A stretch of DNA of 34,545 bases. It comes from Bacillota bacterium (GTDB taxonomy: Bacteria; Sysuimicrobiota; Sysuimicrobiia; Sysuimicrobiales; Segetimicrobiaceae). The position numbers were made by a program, and so were the translations under genes. The stretch's first letter is position 1. Every line of letters starts with the position of its first letter. The stretch is taken from the NCBI GenBank assembly GCA_021324975.1, contig JAJPIA010000060.1:1-34545 (forward strand), read 5' to 3'. A model generated the notes under the pieces. The model had not been told where the DNA came from. It worked only from the letters and a program-made list of their open reading frames with translations, and made no database searches. Positions 17,202-26,981 of the stretch are shown here, piece by piece.

Positions 17202-18641
17202 GTGAACCTCGGGCTGATTGCGCCGGAGTTGTGGTTGGGCCTGCTCGGGCTCGGCCTGCTGCTCGTGGAGATGATCACCGGCTCGGAGAGCAAGCGGGTC
17301 GTCGGGTGGATCGGCGCCGCCGGGCTGGCGCTGGCGCTCGTGCCGTCGTGGGGCCTGCTCGGCCAGCCGGCCCGCTTGATGTTCGGGGGCGCTTACGCGG
17401 TCGACGCGTTTGCCGCGTTCTTCAAGATCGTCGCCGCGGTGAGCGGGATCCTCGTGCTCCTCGCGGCCATGGCGTTCTTCCGCGACCGTCCGGCGGAGCA
17501 CGAGGGCGAGGTGTACGTCCTGATCGTGTTCATGGTGCTGGGCCTCGTGGCGATGGCCGCCGCCGCGGACCTGATCCTGCTGTTCCTCGCGATCGAGTTT
17601 GTATCCCTGATCTCGTACGTGCTCGCGGGCTCACTCAAGGCGGACGCCAAGAGCAGCGAAGCCGGCGTCAAGTATTTCTTCTTCGGCGCCGTGGCGTCGG
17701 CGACCATGCTGTACGGGTTCTCCTACCTCTACGGGGCCGGCGGCAGCACGAACCTGTACCAGCTCGGGCCGCGGCTGGCGGGCCTGCCCACGCCGTTTCT
17801 GGTCGTGGCCGCGGTGCTGGTGCTCGCCGGCCTCGGCTTCAAGACCTCGCTCGTCCCGTTCCATCAGTGGACGCCGGACGTGTACGAAGGCGCCCCGACG
17901 CCGGTGACGGCGTTGCTCTCCGTCGGCAGCAAGGCGGCGGCGTTTGCGGCCCTCCTGCGCGTGCTCTACGTCGCGCTGCCGCCCGGTGCGTGGGTGTCCG
18001 TCCTCGCCGTGCTGGCGGCGGTGACGATGAGCGTCGGCAACCTGCTCGCGCTCTCGCAGCAGAACATCAAGCGGATGCTGGCCTACAGCTCCATCGCGCA
18101 CGCCGGCTATATGATGATCGGCGTGGTCGCGCTCGCCGCGTCGCCGACGCCGATGGGGTCCGGCGTGACCGCGGTGCTGTACTACCTGCTCGCCTACGTG
18201 TTCACCAACACCGGAGCGTTTGGCGTCGTGATCGCGGCCGAGCGCCTGCTGGGGTCCGATGCGATCCCCGACTACGCCGGGTTCGGCCGGCGCGCCCCGC
18301 TGGCCGCGTTTGCCATGACCGTGTTCATGCTGTCGCTCACCGGAATCCCGCCGACCGCGCTGTTCTGGGGCAAGCTGAGCCTCTTCGGCGCGGCGCTGCA
18401 GAGCGGTCTCGGCTGGCTCGCCGTCGTCGGCATCCTCAACAGCGCGCTCTCGCTCTACTATTATCTGGGCGTGGTTCGGGTGATGTACGTTCAGGTCCCC
18501 GCCGATACGGCGCCGGCTTCCGAGGGGCTGCTGACCCGGGCACTCTTGGTCGCGGCCGCCGGCGCGACGCTCGTGCTTGGCATCTACCCCGAGCCGTTTG
18601 TCCGCCTCGTCCAGCACGCCTCGCTTCTGCTTCGAGTCTGA
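17202..18641 (+). CDS. nuoN: NADH-quinone oxidoreductase subunit N
   Basis: A 479-residue antiporter-like subunit (ND2 homologue), the last of the seven membrane-arm genes. Typical segments are LFLAIEFVSLISYVLAG with the channel Glu, GLGFKTSLVPFHQWTPDVYEGAPTPVTALL, SVGSKAAAFAALLRV with the Lys, and QQNIKRMLAYSSIAHAGYMMIG. About 14 membrane helices span the whole length, which is normal. GGGAGG at 17190-17195 supports GTG 17202. It closes the cluster; a stem-loop lies 12 bases after its stop and the following 443 bases are non-coding. Confidence 0.96.
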   Translation: MNLGLIAPELWLGLLGLGLLLVEMITGSESKRVVGWIGAAGLALALVPSWGLLGQPARLMFGGAYAVDAFAAFFKIVAAVSGILVLLAAMAFFRDRPAEHEGEVYVLIVFMVLGLVAMAAAADLILLFLAIEFVSLISYVLAGSLKADAKSSEAGVKYFFFGAVASATMLYGFSYLYGAGGSTNLYQLGPRLAGLPTPFLVVAAVLVLAGLGFKTSLVPFHQWTPDVYEGAPTPVTALLSVGSKAAAFAALLRVLYVALPPGAWVSVLAVLAAVTMSVGNLLALSQQNIKRMLAYSSIAHAGYMMIGVVALAASPTPMGSGVTAVLYYLLAYVFTNTGAFGVVIAAERLLGSDAIPDYAGFGRRAPLAAFAMTVFMLSLTGIPPTALFWGKLSLFGAALQSGLGWLAVVGILNSALSLYYYLGVVRVMYVQVPADTAPASEGLLTRALLVAAAGATLVLGIYPEPFVRLVQHASLLLRV

Positions 18642-18653
18642 GCGTCCATCGCG

Positions 18654-18680
18654 GCACCGCGGCACGAATCCCGGCGGTGC
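18654..18680 (+). terminator. Possible terminator stem-loop after nuoN
   Basis: GCACCGC at 18654-18660 pairs perfectly with GCGGTGC at 18674-18680 across a 13-base loop, starting 12 bases after the nuoN stop. There is no T-run. Its place at the end of a long operon makes a terminator or 3'-end stabiliser plausible, but not proven. Confidence 0.35.
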
Positions 18681-18840
18681 GGCCGCGGCGCGCGCATCCG
18701 GCGTGACCGGGAGACGAGGTTGCCGCGGTTCGCCGGGCCGCGGGGGCAGTGGAGCGATCTTCACCTGCGAGGTAATTGCACCGGCCCGCGCCGGGCGCGA
18801 AAATGTGCTTGCGGATGCGACCGCGCTCGACCGGAGGTGC

Positions 18841-18851
18841 TGAGTGACTCA
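18841..18851. promoter_or_regulatory. Palindrome upstream of the ATPase promoter
   Basis: TGAGTGACTCA is an 11-base perfect palindrome around a central G. Its centre is about 64 bases before the inferred transcription start at 18910, a position typical of activator sites. The flanks do not extend the symmetry. A binding protein is not known; this is a weak candidate. Confidence 0.3.
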
Positions 18852-18873
18852 CACGACCGTATTCGGCTCAACC

Positions 18874-18903
18874 TTGACAGCCGTTCCCGTCGTCTGCTAC
18901 CAT
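18874..18903 (+). promoter_or_regulatory. Sigma70-type promoter ahead of the ATPase operon
   Basis: A perfect -35 TTGACA at 18874-18879, an 18-base spacer, and -10 TACCAT at 18898-18903 preceded by TGC, so also an extended -10. The expected start is near 18910, 175 bases before the first ATPase start codon. In a genome this GC-rich a full TTGACA at the right distance from an extended -10 is unlikely by chance. Confidence 0.7.
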
Positions 18904-18910
18904 GTCGCCG

Positions 18911-18976
18911 GCGAAGGCCTGCCTTTGCGGGCCGCGTGGAAGCGGGAACGGTCTCGTCCACGAGCGCTCTTTTTTT
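18911..18976 (+). ncRNA. Candidate leader attenuator or small RNA: two hairpins and a T7 run
   Basis: Directly after the inferred start, GCGAAGG (18911-18917) pairs with CCTTTGC (18922-18928), 7 bp including one G-T pair. A second, two-tier hairpin follows: CGTGGA (18935-18940) with TCCACG (18957-18962), and inside it GGGA (18944-18947) with TCTC (18952-18955) around an ACGG loop. Seven bases later is a run of seven T (18970-18976). This could end a roughly 66-base RNA, acting either as an independent small RNA or as a conditional terminator in the ATPase leader. The 7-base gap between stem and T-run is longer than ideal. It does not match a riboswitch class I recognise. Confidence 0.5.
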
Positions 18977-18993
18977 GTCTATGCGTAATTTAA

Positions 18994-19021
18994 GCGTGCG
19001 GATGGCAGCGAGTTCGCACGC
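18994..19021 (+). promoter_or_regulatory. Third leader hairpin
   Basis: GCGTGCG at 18994-19000 pairs perfectly with CGCACGC at 19015-19021 across a 14-base loop, downstream of the T-run. It would be present only in transcripts that read through towards the ATPase genes. Confidence 0.4.
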
Positions 19022-19054
19022 GCGCACAGTGCTGCGTGATCCCGCGGGCGTGTA

Positions 19055-19066
19055 GTGCGATCGCAC
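19055..19066. promoter_or_regulatory. 12-base palindrome abutting the first ATPase ribosome binding site
   Basis: GTGCGATCGCAC is a perfect palindrome ending one base before the Shine-Dalgarno stretch GGAGAGGAG (19067-19075); ATG follows at 19085. As DNA it could be an operator; as RNA it is too tight for a simple hairpin but could dimerise. It contains the GCGATCGC octamer, which is simply abundant in some genomes. Confidence 0.3.
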
Positions 19067-19084
19067 GGAGAGGAGCCGGATTCC

Positions 19085-19453
19085 ATGGTCGCCGAGCACA
19101 AGCCTGACGAAGCGCATCGGGCGCTCCGGCCCGAGGAGCGCTTCAAGGAGCTCGTCGCGATTCGGGAAAAGGAGACGGAAGTGCGCTCGAAGCTCGAGGC
19201 CGCGCGGACTCAAGCACACGAGCGGCTCGCGTCCGTGGGTGAGCAAATCAGCTCTCGCCGTGCCGAGGCGATGAAGCAGGCCCAATCGGAGGTGCAGCGG
19301 ATGCGCGCCCAGGGTCTCGCCGAGGCCGAGGCGGAGGCGCGGCGGTTGCTGGAGCAGGCGGAGCAGGAGGCTCGAGCGATCGAGGACCACGTACGGCAGC
19401 GCCGGCAGGCGCTGTTGGACCAGCTCAAGGAGGAGCTTCTGGCCCGCAAATGA
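19085..19453 (+). CDS. atpH: V/A-type ATPase peripheral stalk subunit H/G
   Basis: A 122-residue, highly charged, Ala/Glu/Arg-rich protein predicted to be one long coiled coil from about residue 16 to the end. This fits the G/H (Thermus subunit G, archaeal AhaH) partner of subunit E in the peripheral stalk, which resists rotation of the A3B3 head. Identification rests on composition, length and position as first gene of the operon, as in Thermus; the sequence itself is low-information. ATG 19085 has a strong ribosome binding site GGAGAGGAG nine to ten bases upstream; an in-frame upstream extension to 19055 would cross the palindrome and is less likely. The stop overlaps the ATG of the next gene. 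Confidence 0.82.
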   Translation: MVAEHKPDEAHRALRPEERFKELVAIREKETEVRSKLEAARTQAHERLASVGEQISSRRAEAMKQAQSEVQRMRAQGLAEAEAEARRLLEQAEQEARAIEDHVRQRRQALLDQLKEELLARK

Positions 19454-21411
19454 TCCGCGCGATGAAGCGAGTATATCTCCTGTACACGCAGGAGAAGCAG
19501 GACGAACTCGTCAGCCGCCTCCAAAAGCTCGGCCTGCTCCACCTGGAGGAGAGCCGGCTCGACGGGGTGGCTCTGGACGGCGGACGCCCGCGGCGCGATC
19601 TCGGCGAAGATCGCAAACGGGTCGAGAACCTGCTGTTGAAGGCGCACGGTACCCGCGACCTGCTGGCCGAGGTTCTCGCGATCGCGCCTCGCGATGCCGC
19701 CCGCGAAGCATATCCGACCCGCCTCGAGGGTCTCTATCAGCAGTTGCGCGATCGGCTGGATCCCCTCGAGGGCCGTTTGAAGTCGCTCGTGGCCGAGCGG
19801 CGGGAGCTCCGTGATCATCTCGCCGCCGGGGAGCGGCTGGCCGATGCGGTGCGCGTGTCGGAAGAACTGCTCAAGGCGCTGCCGCAAACGGGCTACACCT
19901 TCCTCCCGCTTATTCTGGCTCCCGAGCAGCGGCCGTTACTGGCGGGGATCCGGCAAACGCTGGAGCAGGAAGGCGCCGGCCGGTTCGTGGTGGCGCAGGA
20001 GAAGCTCGGGGTCGACCGGATCGAGCTGATCGTGGCTGCGGAGCCCGAGTACGCGTCCGCGGCGAGCGAATACCTCGAGAGTCTCGGCGTCCGGCCCCTG
20101 GCGCTGCCGTCACACGTCGCCGGCGGCTTCGTCGAGGGGATCGCGCAACTTCGGGCCGAGGCCGTGACGATTCCGCGCCGCCTGGTCGAGATCGACGAAG
20201 AGCTCCGCGTGCTCGGCCGCGAGCACGCGGCCGACATCGTGGCGTTGACGAACGCGCTCGAAAACCGTCTGGCCCAGCTCGAGGCCGCGGCGGTGTTCGG
20301 CTACACGGACTACACGCTGCTCATCGCGGGGTGGATCCCCCAGGACGGGTTTGCAGGGTTTCAGGCCGCCCTGCACCAGGAATTCCCCGGGATCATCATC
20401 CGCGAGGAGGCCCGAGGCCGCGTTGACGACGAAGAGCCCGTCGCCTTCAAGGAGGGGCGCTGGGCCCGTCCGTACCAGTTGTTCCTGCAGGCGTTCGGCA
20501 CGCCGAAGGCTGGGACCGTCGATCCGATCCCGACGATCAGCATCTTCTTCCCGATCTTCTTTGGCCTCATCCTCGGCGACGTCGGGTACGGGCTGGTCGT
20601 GCTGGCGCTGGCGTTGTGGGGGCTGCGTGGATTCCCGGGCGCCGGCGGCGCGCTCAAGCGGATGTCGGCCTCAGACGCCGGGCGCGAGGCCCTCACCATC
20701 ATGGTGCACGGCGGGGCGTTCACCGTCGTGCTGGGCTGCGTGTTTGGCGAGTTTTTCGGGCTCACCTTTCAACAACTCGGGATCCCCCGCGTCGGCGCGT
20801 GGCCGTTCAGCCGCGTGGAGAGCGCCATCGTCTTTCTGCTCGCCACGGTGGTCCTCGGCGCGGCGCAGGTGACGCTGGGGTTCATCTTCGGGATCGTGAC
20901 CGCGGTGCATCAGGGGAGCCGCAAGCATCTCGTCGTGAAGATCGGGCTCTTCATGTCGTTCGTCGCCTTCACCCTGATCTTCGGGCGGTTGATGGCGATC
21001 GTGCCCTCCGCGCTGCTCCTGCCGGGCATCGTCCTCTTGGTCCTGGCGCTGCCGCTCCTGATCTACGGCGGCGGCACCATGGTCATCCTCGAATCCCTGA
21101 GCCCGTTCGTGCACATGATCTCCTACGCGCGCATCATGGGATTTGGAGTGGCGAGCGTCGTGCTCGCCGAACTGATCAACACGTTCGCCGGCGCGGTCGG
21201 CGGGGTCGGCCACGTCGTCGTCGGCGTGCTCCTGGCCGCGATCGTGATTCTGGTCCTGCAGCCGGTCAACCTCGTCTTGGGCGTCTTCGAGGGCACGATC
21301 CAGTCCGTGCGCCTCCACTGGGTGGAGTTTTTCGAGAAGTTCCTCTTGGAGCAGCTGGGGGGAAAGCCCTACCGGCCGTTCAAGGAGAAAGAAGCTGCGA
21401 CAGAACCGTGA
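19450..21411 (+). CDS. atpI: V/A-type ATPase subunit I (a-subunit homologue)
   Basis: A 653-residue membrane subunit that forms the ion half-channels beside the rotor ring. The first ~340 residues are a soluble two-lobed domain with long coiled coils (residues about 85-140 and 225-280), which contacts the peripheral stalks. From about 350 onward there are roughly eight membrane helices. ISIFFPIFFGLILGDVGYG, MVHGGAFTVVLGCVFGEFFG, and the helix SYARIMGFGVASVVLAELIN carrying the essential Arg are typical; the C-terminus VEFFEKFLLEQLGGKPYRPF is also characteristic. Length matches Thermus subunit I (about 650). ATG 19450 overlaps the preceding stop by four bases. The next gene begins 28 bases after the stop. 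Confidence 0.96.
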   Translation: MIRAMKRVYLLYTQEKQDELVSRLQKLGLLHLEESRLDGVALDGGRPRRDLGEDRKRVENLLLKAHGTRDLLAEVLAIAPRDAAREAYPTRLEGLYQQLRDRLDPLEGRLKSLVAERRELRDHLAAGERLADAVRVSEELLKALPQTGYTFLPLILAPEQRPLLAGIRQTLEQEGAGRFVVAQEKLGVDRIELIVAAEPEYASAASEYLESLGVRPLALPSHVAGGFVEGIAQLRAEAVTIPRRLVEIDEELRVLGREHAADIVALTNALENRLAQLEAAAVFGYTDYTLLIAGWIPQDGFAGFQAALHQEFPGIIIREEARGRVDDEEPVAFKEGRWARPYQLFLQAFGTPKAGTVDPIPTISIFFPIFFGLILGDVGYGLVVLALALWGLRGFPGAGGALKRMSASDAGREALTIMVHGGAFTVVLGCVFGEFFGLTFQQLGIPRVGAWPFSRVESAIVFLLATVVLGAAQVTLGFIFGIVTAVHQGSRKHLVVKIGLFMSFVAFTLIFGRLMAIVPSALLLPGIVLLVLALPLLIYGGGTMVILESLSPFVHMISYARIMGFGVASVVLAELINTFAGAVGGVGHVVVGVLLAAIVILVLQPVNLVLGVFEGTIQSVRLHWVEFFEKFLLEQLGGKPYRPFKEKEAATEP

Positions 21412-21439
21412 AGTCGTCGAAAAGGGGGGAGTAGTGCTC

Positions 21440-21763
21440 ATGAGTCGAAAGACGGCAATCCAGATCGCCGCCGCGGTCGTGCTCTTCAACGTGCTCCTGG
21501 TGGGGCTTGCGATTCGCGCGTGGGCCCAGGCGGCGACGGCTCCCGCCGGCGGGCTGACGGATGCCGGCCTCAAAACGGTCGGGGCGGGGTTGGCGTTCCT
21601 CGGCGGCGCGATCGGCACCGGGGTGGCCCAGTCGCGGATCATCGCGGCGGTGCTCGGCGCGGTGGCCGAGGACCGGTCGCAACTCGGGTTCGGCATCTTC
21701 TTGATGGCCTTCCCGGAGACGTTGGTCATCCTCGGGTTCGTCATGGCGTTCATTCTCCGTTGA
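21440..21763 (+). CDS. atpK: V/A-type ATPase subunit K (rotor-ring proteolipid)
   Basis: A 107-residue proteolipid that forms the rotor ring. Residues 6-31 look like a signal peptide ending AWAQA, as in the Thermus subunit, followed by an Ala/Gly/Thr linker and two membrane helices (about 44-72 and 82-106). The ion-binding Glu is E93 in FPETLVILGFVMAF, and LGAVAEDRSQ is the polar loop between helices. It is therefore a two-helix ring subunit, not the duplicated four-helix eukaryotic form. A GTG at 21434 is in frame, but GGGGGGAG at 21424-21431 is only two bases from it and eight from ATG 21440, so ATG 21440 is preferred. Q64 in helix 1 might matter for ion choice; H+ versus Na+ cannot be settled here. 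Confidence 0.93.
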   Translation: MSRKTAIQIAAAVVLFNVLLVGLAIRAWAQAATAPAGGLTDAGLKTVGAGLAFLGGAIGTGVAQSRIIAAVLGAVAEDRSQLGFGIFLMAFPETLVILGFVMAFILR

Positions 21764-21767
21764 TGCG

Positions 21768-22349
21768 ATGGATCTGCTAGCTCAGATCGAGCACGAGGGC
21801 GCACAAGAGGCCGAGCGGATCGGCGCGGAGGCCGAGGCGGAGGCCAAGGCGCAGCTGTCGCGCGCCGAGCAGGAGATCATCGCCGAGGTCGAAGCCTACC
21901 GGCAAAGCGAGCGTCACCGCATCGAACAGGAGCAGCGCCTGATCGTGAGCCGGGCGCGGGCCCAAGCGCGCGCCATCTTCTTGAAGGCCAAGAGCCGCGC
22001 GGCCGAAGCGCTTTTCGCGAAGCTCGTGGAGGAGACGACGAACGTGCGGGCCGACGCGGCGCGCTACCGGACGTTCCTCGAGCGGTGTCTGCGGGAGGCC
22101 GAGCAGGAGGTGCGCGGGCCCCTGGTACTGCACGCGGATGCGGCGGATCAGACCGTCATCGAGGAGTTGCTCCGCGGCACCGCCCACCGGCTGGGCGGGC
22201 CGATCAAGACGGCGGGCGGGTTCATCGCCACCGACGCCGGGGGCCAGCTTGTCCTGGACAACCGCCTCGAGACGCGCATCGCAAATCTCCGGCAACGCGC
22301 CCGCTCCGAGGTGGGTAAGGCGTTGTTCGTCGGCACCGTCTCCGCCTAA
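21768..22349 (+). CDS. atpE: V/A-type ATPase peripheral stalk subunit E
   Basis: A 193-residue stalk protein. Residues 1-85 are an almost unbroken charged helix (AERIGAEAEAEAKAQL and onward) that should coil with subunit H/G. The C-terminal part, about 95-190, is the globular head that binds the top of the A3B3 hexamer; VVLHADAADQ-like LVLHADAADQTVIEELL and GGFIATDAGGQLVLDNRLETRI are typical of the family. Length is close to Thermus subunit E (188). It starts five bases after atpK. Its stop TAA is two bases before the ATG of the subunit C gene. Confidence 0.93.
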   Translation: MDLLAQIEHEGAQEAERIGAEAEAEAKAQLSRAEQEIIAEVEAYRQSERHRIEQEQRLIVSRARAQARAIFLKAKSRAAEALFAKLVEETTNVRADAARYRTFLERCLREAEQEVRGPLVLHADAADQTVIEELLRGTAHRLGGPIKTAGGFIATDAGGQLVLDNRLETRIANLRQRARSEVGKALFVGTVSA

Positions 22350-22351
22350 CA

Positions 22352-23425
22352 ATGTCGTACGAGTACCTCAACACGCGGCTCCACTTCATGATCGTCAAGC
22401 TGCTCAAACCGGCGCAGTACGAGCAGTTCCTCGAGTTGCGGGACCTGGGCGACCTGATTTCCGCGCTGGCGGAGACCGACTACGGCCCGGATCTGGAACG
22501 CCACGCCGTCGAGCACGCGGAATACCCGCTCGTGGAAGCCGCGCTGATGCACAACGTCCAGCGGCATTTCAACAAGCTGTGGTCCATGGCGTTTGCCGAC
22601 GCGCGGCCGCTGGTCCGCATCCTGCTCGAGCGCTTCGAAGTCTTCAACCTCAAGACGATCTTGCGGGGATTTCACGCCGGGACCGATCCCGCGGAGACCG
22701 CGCGCGGGCTCTTCCCGACGATCCTCTACCCGACGTCGTTCTACCAGGAGCTCCTCAAGCGCGACGGGATCGGCGGCGTGATCGATTACCTGCTCACCGT
22801 CGGGAACCGGTACTACAAACCGCTGGCGGAGAGCTATCCGAGCTACGAAGCGAATCACAAGCTGGCGGTCCTGGAGAGCGCCGTCGATTCTTACTACTTC
22901 GCCGGCTCGCGCCGGGTGTTGCAGGCCGTCGGCGACGAGAACGCCGTGGCGGTCCGCCGGACGCTCGGCACCGAGGTCGACCTGTTGAACCTCGTGTACG
23001 CGCTGCGCGTGGTCGAGGAAGGCGTCGAGTCCGAGGAGCGGTACCGGTACATCCTGGACGGCGGCGAGCGCCTCTCCCGGGCTTTCATTGAGGAGCTGAT
23101 CGGCAGCCCCGACAAAGCGTCGTTCTTCCGCAAGCTCGACGGCACCGAGTACGCGTCCCGGGCCGGTGGGTTCGAGGACACGCTCGGCGTCGGCGAGTTT
23201 CAGGAGCGCCTGGAGAACTATCTGTATCAAGAGATGTGCCGCTACGATCCGGGGCGGACGTTCGACATCCACATGGCCTCGGTGTACGTCTGGCGGAAGT
23301 ACGTGGAGATGACGGACCTGCGGGTGATCGCGAGCGGGCTGTGGCGGCGCGTGCCCCGCGAGGAGATCGAGCGGAAGATGATCTGGGTCAAGGGCGTGAC
23401 GCCCGAGCGGGCGGTGGCGGCGTGA
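22352..23425 (+). CDS. atpC: V/A-type ATPase subunit C (rotor coupling, d-like)
   Basis: A 357-residue soluble subunit that caps the rotor ring and connects it to the central shaft (D and F). It is mostly helical with the threefold repeated architecture of the C/d family. Recognisable stretches are [11 protein letters not shown] at the N-terminus, [29 protein letters not shown] and, near the end, [20 protein letters not shown]. The tail [17 protein letters not shown] is short. Length is a little above Thermus subunit C (323). Its stop TGA overlaps the GTG of the subunit F gene, showing tight coupling. Confidence 0.93.
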   Translation: MSYEYLNTRLHFMIVKLLKPAQYEQFLELRDLGDLISALAETDYGPDLERHAVEHAEYPLVEAALMHNVQRHFNKLWSMAFADARPLVRILLERFEVFNLKTILRGFHAGTDPAETARGLFPTILYPTSFYQELLKRDGIGGVIDYLLTVGNRYYKPLAESYPSYEANHKLAVLESAVDSYYFAGSRRVLQAVGDENAVAVRRTLGTEVDLLNLVYALRVVEEGVESEERYRYILDGGERLSRAFIEELIGSPDKASFFRKLDGTEYASRAGGFEDTLGVGEFQERLENYLYQEMCRYDPGRTFDIHMASVYVWRKYVEMTDLRVIASGLWRRVPREEIERKMIWVKGVTPERAVAA

Positions 23426-23741
23426 AGCCCGTCGTTGTGGCGACGAGCGATCTGGCGGACGGGTTTCGCCTCGCGGGGATCCCCGTCTACGAGGTCGACG
23501 ACGGCCCGAACGCGCCCGCGGGGCAGACCCGGGCGATCATCGAGGCGGTGCTCGCCCGGAACGACGTCGGCATCGTGCTCGTGGACGAGCGGTACATGGC
23601 GGACTTCGAGCAGGCCTTCGGGGGGCGGGAACTGCCGATGGTCGCCTCCTTCCCGGCCGAGGAAGTTCACCGGGACGAGACCTACATCGACGAGTTGACC
23701 CGGCGCTACCTGGGCCAGAAGATCTACGTGGAGGGGTCCTG

Positions 23742-23742
<1 letters not shown>
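23422..23742 (+). CDS. atpF: V/A-type ATPase subunit F
   Basis: A 106-residue small subunit of the central shaft that binds subunit D and tunes activity. The first ~80 residues form the CheY-like fold: [36 protein letters not shown] and [10 protein letters not shown] are family-typical. The C-terminal part is the mobile helix that reaches towards the head. GTG 23422 overlaps the preceding stop; although the frame is open upstream, homology starts here. The stop overlaps the ATG of the catalytic subunit A gene by one base (TGATG). Confidence 0.94.
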
Positions 23743-25499
<1,757 letters not shown>

Positions 25500-25504
25500 G
25501 ACGA

Positions 25505-26908
25505 ATGGCGACGGGACTGTACGGCAAGGCCTATCGGAAGATCCAGGACATCAAGGGGCCCCTGATCTTCCTCGAGCCGGTCAAAGACGTCCGGTACGGG
25601 GAGCGGGTCACCATCACCGACAGCCAGGACCACAGCAAGGGCGGCCAGGTCCTCGATGTCGGGGAGCGGGCGATCGTCATCCAGGTGTTCGAGGGCAGCG
25701 ACGGCCTCGACAAGAAGGCGACCGCGGTCTTCTTCACGGGCGACGTCGTGAAGCTCGGCCTGTCCGAGGACATGTTGGGCCGCGTATTCGACGGTTCCGG
25801 CAAGCCGGCGGATGGCCTCGGCGACGTGTACCCGGAGGCCGAACTGCCGATCAACGGCAGCCCCCTCAATCCCGTGGCCCGCCGGCAGCCGTTCGAGTGG
25901 ATACAGACCGGCATCTCCGCGATCGACATCATGAACACGCTCGTCAAAGGCCAGAAACTGCCGATCTTCACGGGTGCGGGGCTGCCGGCAAACCGGGTCG
26001 CCGTCCAGATCGCGCGGCAAGTCATCCGGCAGTCAGGCGAAGAGCTGATCGTGGTGTTCGCCGGCATGGGCATCACGTCGCGCGAGTACAGCTACTTCTA
26101 CCGGGAGTTCCAGGAGAGCGGCGCGCTGGCCAACTCCGTGCTGTTCCTGAACCTGGCCGATGACCCGACGATCGAACGCATTTTGACGCCCAGGCTTGCG
26201 CTCACGACCGCCGAGTACTTCGCGTTCACCAAGGGGCGCGACGTGCTCGTGATCATGACCGACATGCTGAACTACGCCAACGCGCTGCGGGAGATCAGCT
26301 CCGCGCGCGAGGAGATTCCGGGACGGCGCGGGTATCCGGGCTATCTCTACACCGACCTGGCGACCAACTACGAGCGCGCGGGCATCGTCAAGGGGCAGCG
26401 GGGCAGCATCACACAGCTGCCGATCGTCACGATGCCGAACGACGACATCACGCACCCGGTGATCGATCTCACCGGCTACATCACGGAGGGCCAGATCATC
26501 CTGGCGCGCGAGCTCGACCGGAAGGGCTACTACCCGCCGATCAATCCGTTGCCCAGCCTCTCCCGGCTGATGAACCTCGGTATCGGCAGTGACAAGACCC
26601 GCGAGGACCACAAGCAGCTCTCGGACCAGTTGTATGCGCTCTACGCGCAGGGCAAGGATCTGGAGAAGCTCACGGCGATCATCGGGAGCGAAGGGCTCGG
26701 CGCGGCGGAGAAGCAGATCATCGACTTCACCACGCGCTTCGAGAGCGAGTACATCAACCAGGGAGACCAGCCCCGCAGCCTGGAGGAGAGCCTGGCGCTC
26801 GGCTGGGATCTGCTCTCCGGCGTCGCGCGCGGAGAGTTGCGCCGGGTGGAGGACAAGTACGTCGACAAATACATGACGAAGCGGGCGGCCAGAGCGGCCG
26901 GCGACTAG
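25505..26908 (+). CDS. atpB: V/A-type ATPase regulatory subunit B
   Basis: A 467-residue non-catalytic partner of subunit A. Its equivalent of the Walker A loop, FTGAGLPANRVAVQIA near residue 156-171, lacks the Gly-Lys-Thr/Ser, which is the standard mark of subunit B. Other conserved parts are VEGPLIF-like IKGPLIFLEPV, GRVFDGSGKPADG, NPVARRQPFEWIQTGISAID, GITSREYSYFYREF and LTDMLNY-like MTDMLNYANALREIS. Length matches Thermus subunit B (478). It is the last of the tightly packed genes; 225 bases without a gene follow before the subunit D gene. Confidence 0.97.
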   Translation: MATGLYGKAYRKIQDIKGPLIFLEPVKDVRYGERVTITDSQDHSKGGQVLDVGERAIVIQVFEGSDGLDKKATAVFFTGDVVKLGLSEDMLGRVFDGSGKPADGLGDVYPEAELPINGSPLNPVARRQPFEWIQTGISAIDIMNTLVKGQKLPIFTGAGLPANRVAVQIARQVIRQSGEELIVVFAGMGITSREYSYFYREFQESGALANSVLFLNLADDPTIERILTPRLALTTAEYFAFTKGRDVLVIMTDMLNYANALREISSAREEIPGRRGYPGYLYTDLATNYERAGIVKGQRGSITQLPIVTMPNDDITHPVIDLTGYITEGQIILARELDRKGYYPPINPLPSLSRLMNLGIGSDKTREDHKQLSDQLYALYAQGKDLEKLTAIIGSEGLGAAEKQIIDFTTRFESEYINQGDQPRSLEESLALGWDLLSGVARGELRRVEDKYVDKYMTKRAARAAGD

Positions 26909-26962
26909 TGCTTCATCTCGTATGCGCAACGAGGGTAGACGGGCCGGGCGGGCCTGGCCGGA

Positions 26963-26981
26963 GCGGGCGTTCGACGCCCGC
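26963..26981 (+). promoter_or_regulatory. Hairpin in the unusual atpB-atpD gap
   Basis: GCGGGCG at 26963-26969 pairs perfectly with CGCCCGC at 26975-26981 across TTCGA, 55 bases after the atpB stop. The remaining gap to 27133 shows no convincing gene or promoter. With no T-run it could be a partial terminator, a processing site or a stability element that lowers subunit D relative to A and B. Confidence 0.4.

Larger units (their letters stand above)
18642..19084 (+). other. 443-base non-coding region between nuoN and the ATPase operon
   Basis: No credible protein gene. From left to right it holds a stem-loop after nuoN (18654-18680), an 11-base palindrome (18841-18851), a sigma70-type promoter (18874-18903), two hairpins and a T-run (18911-18976), a third hairpin (18994-19021), and a 12-base palindrome (19055-19066) touching the ribosome binding site of the first ATPase gene. 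Short open frames across it have no recognisable similarity. The AT-richer patch 18960-18995 stands out against the GC-rich surroundings. Confidence 0.75.

Noticed and set aside
18577-19055. Short overlapping frames across the nuoN-ATPase gap
   Set aside because: They cross a promoter, hairpins and a T-run, and the translations are Arg/Pro/Ala-rich without family features.
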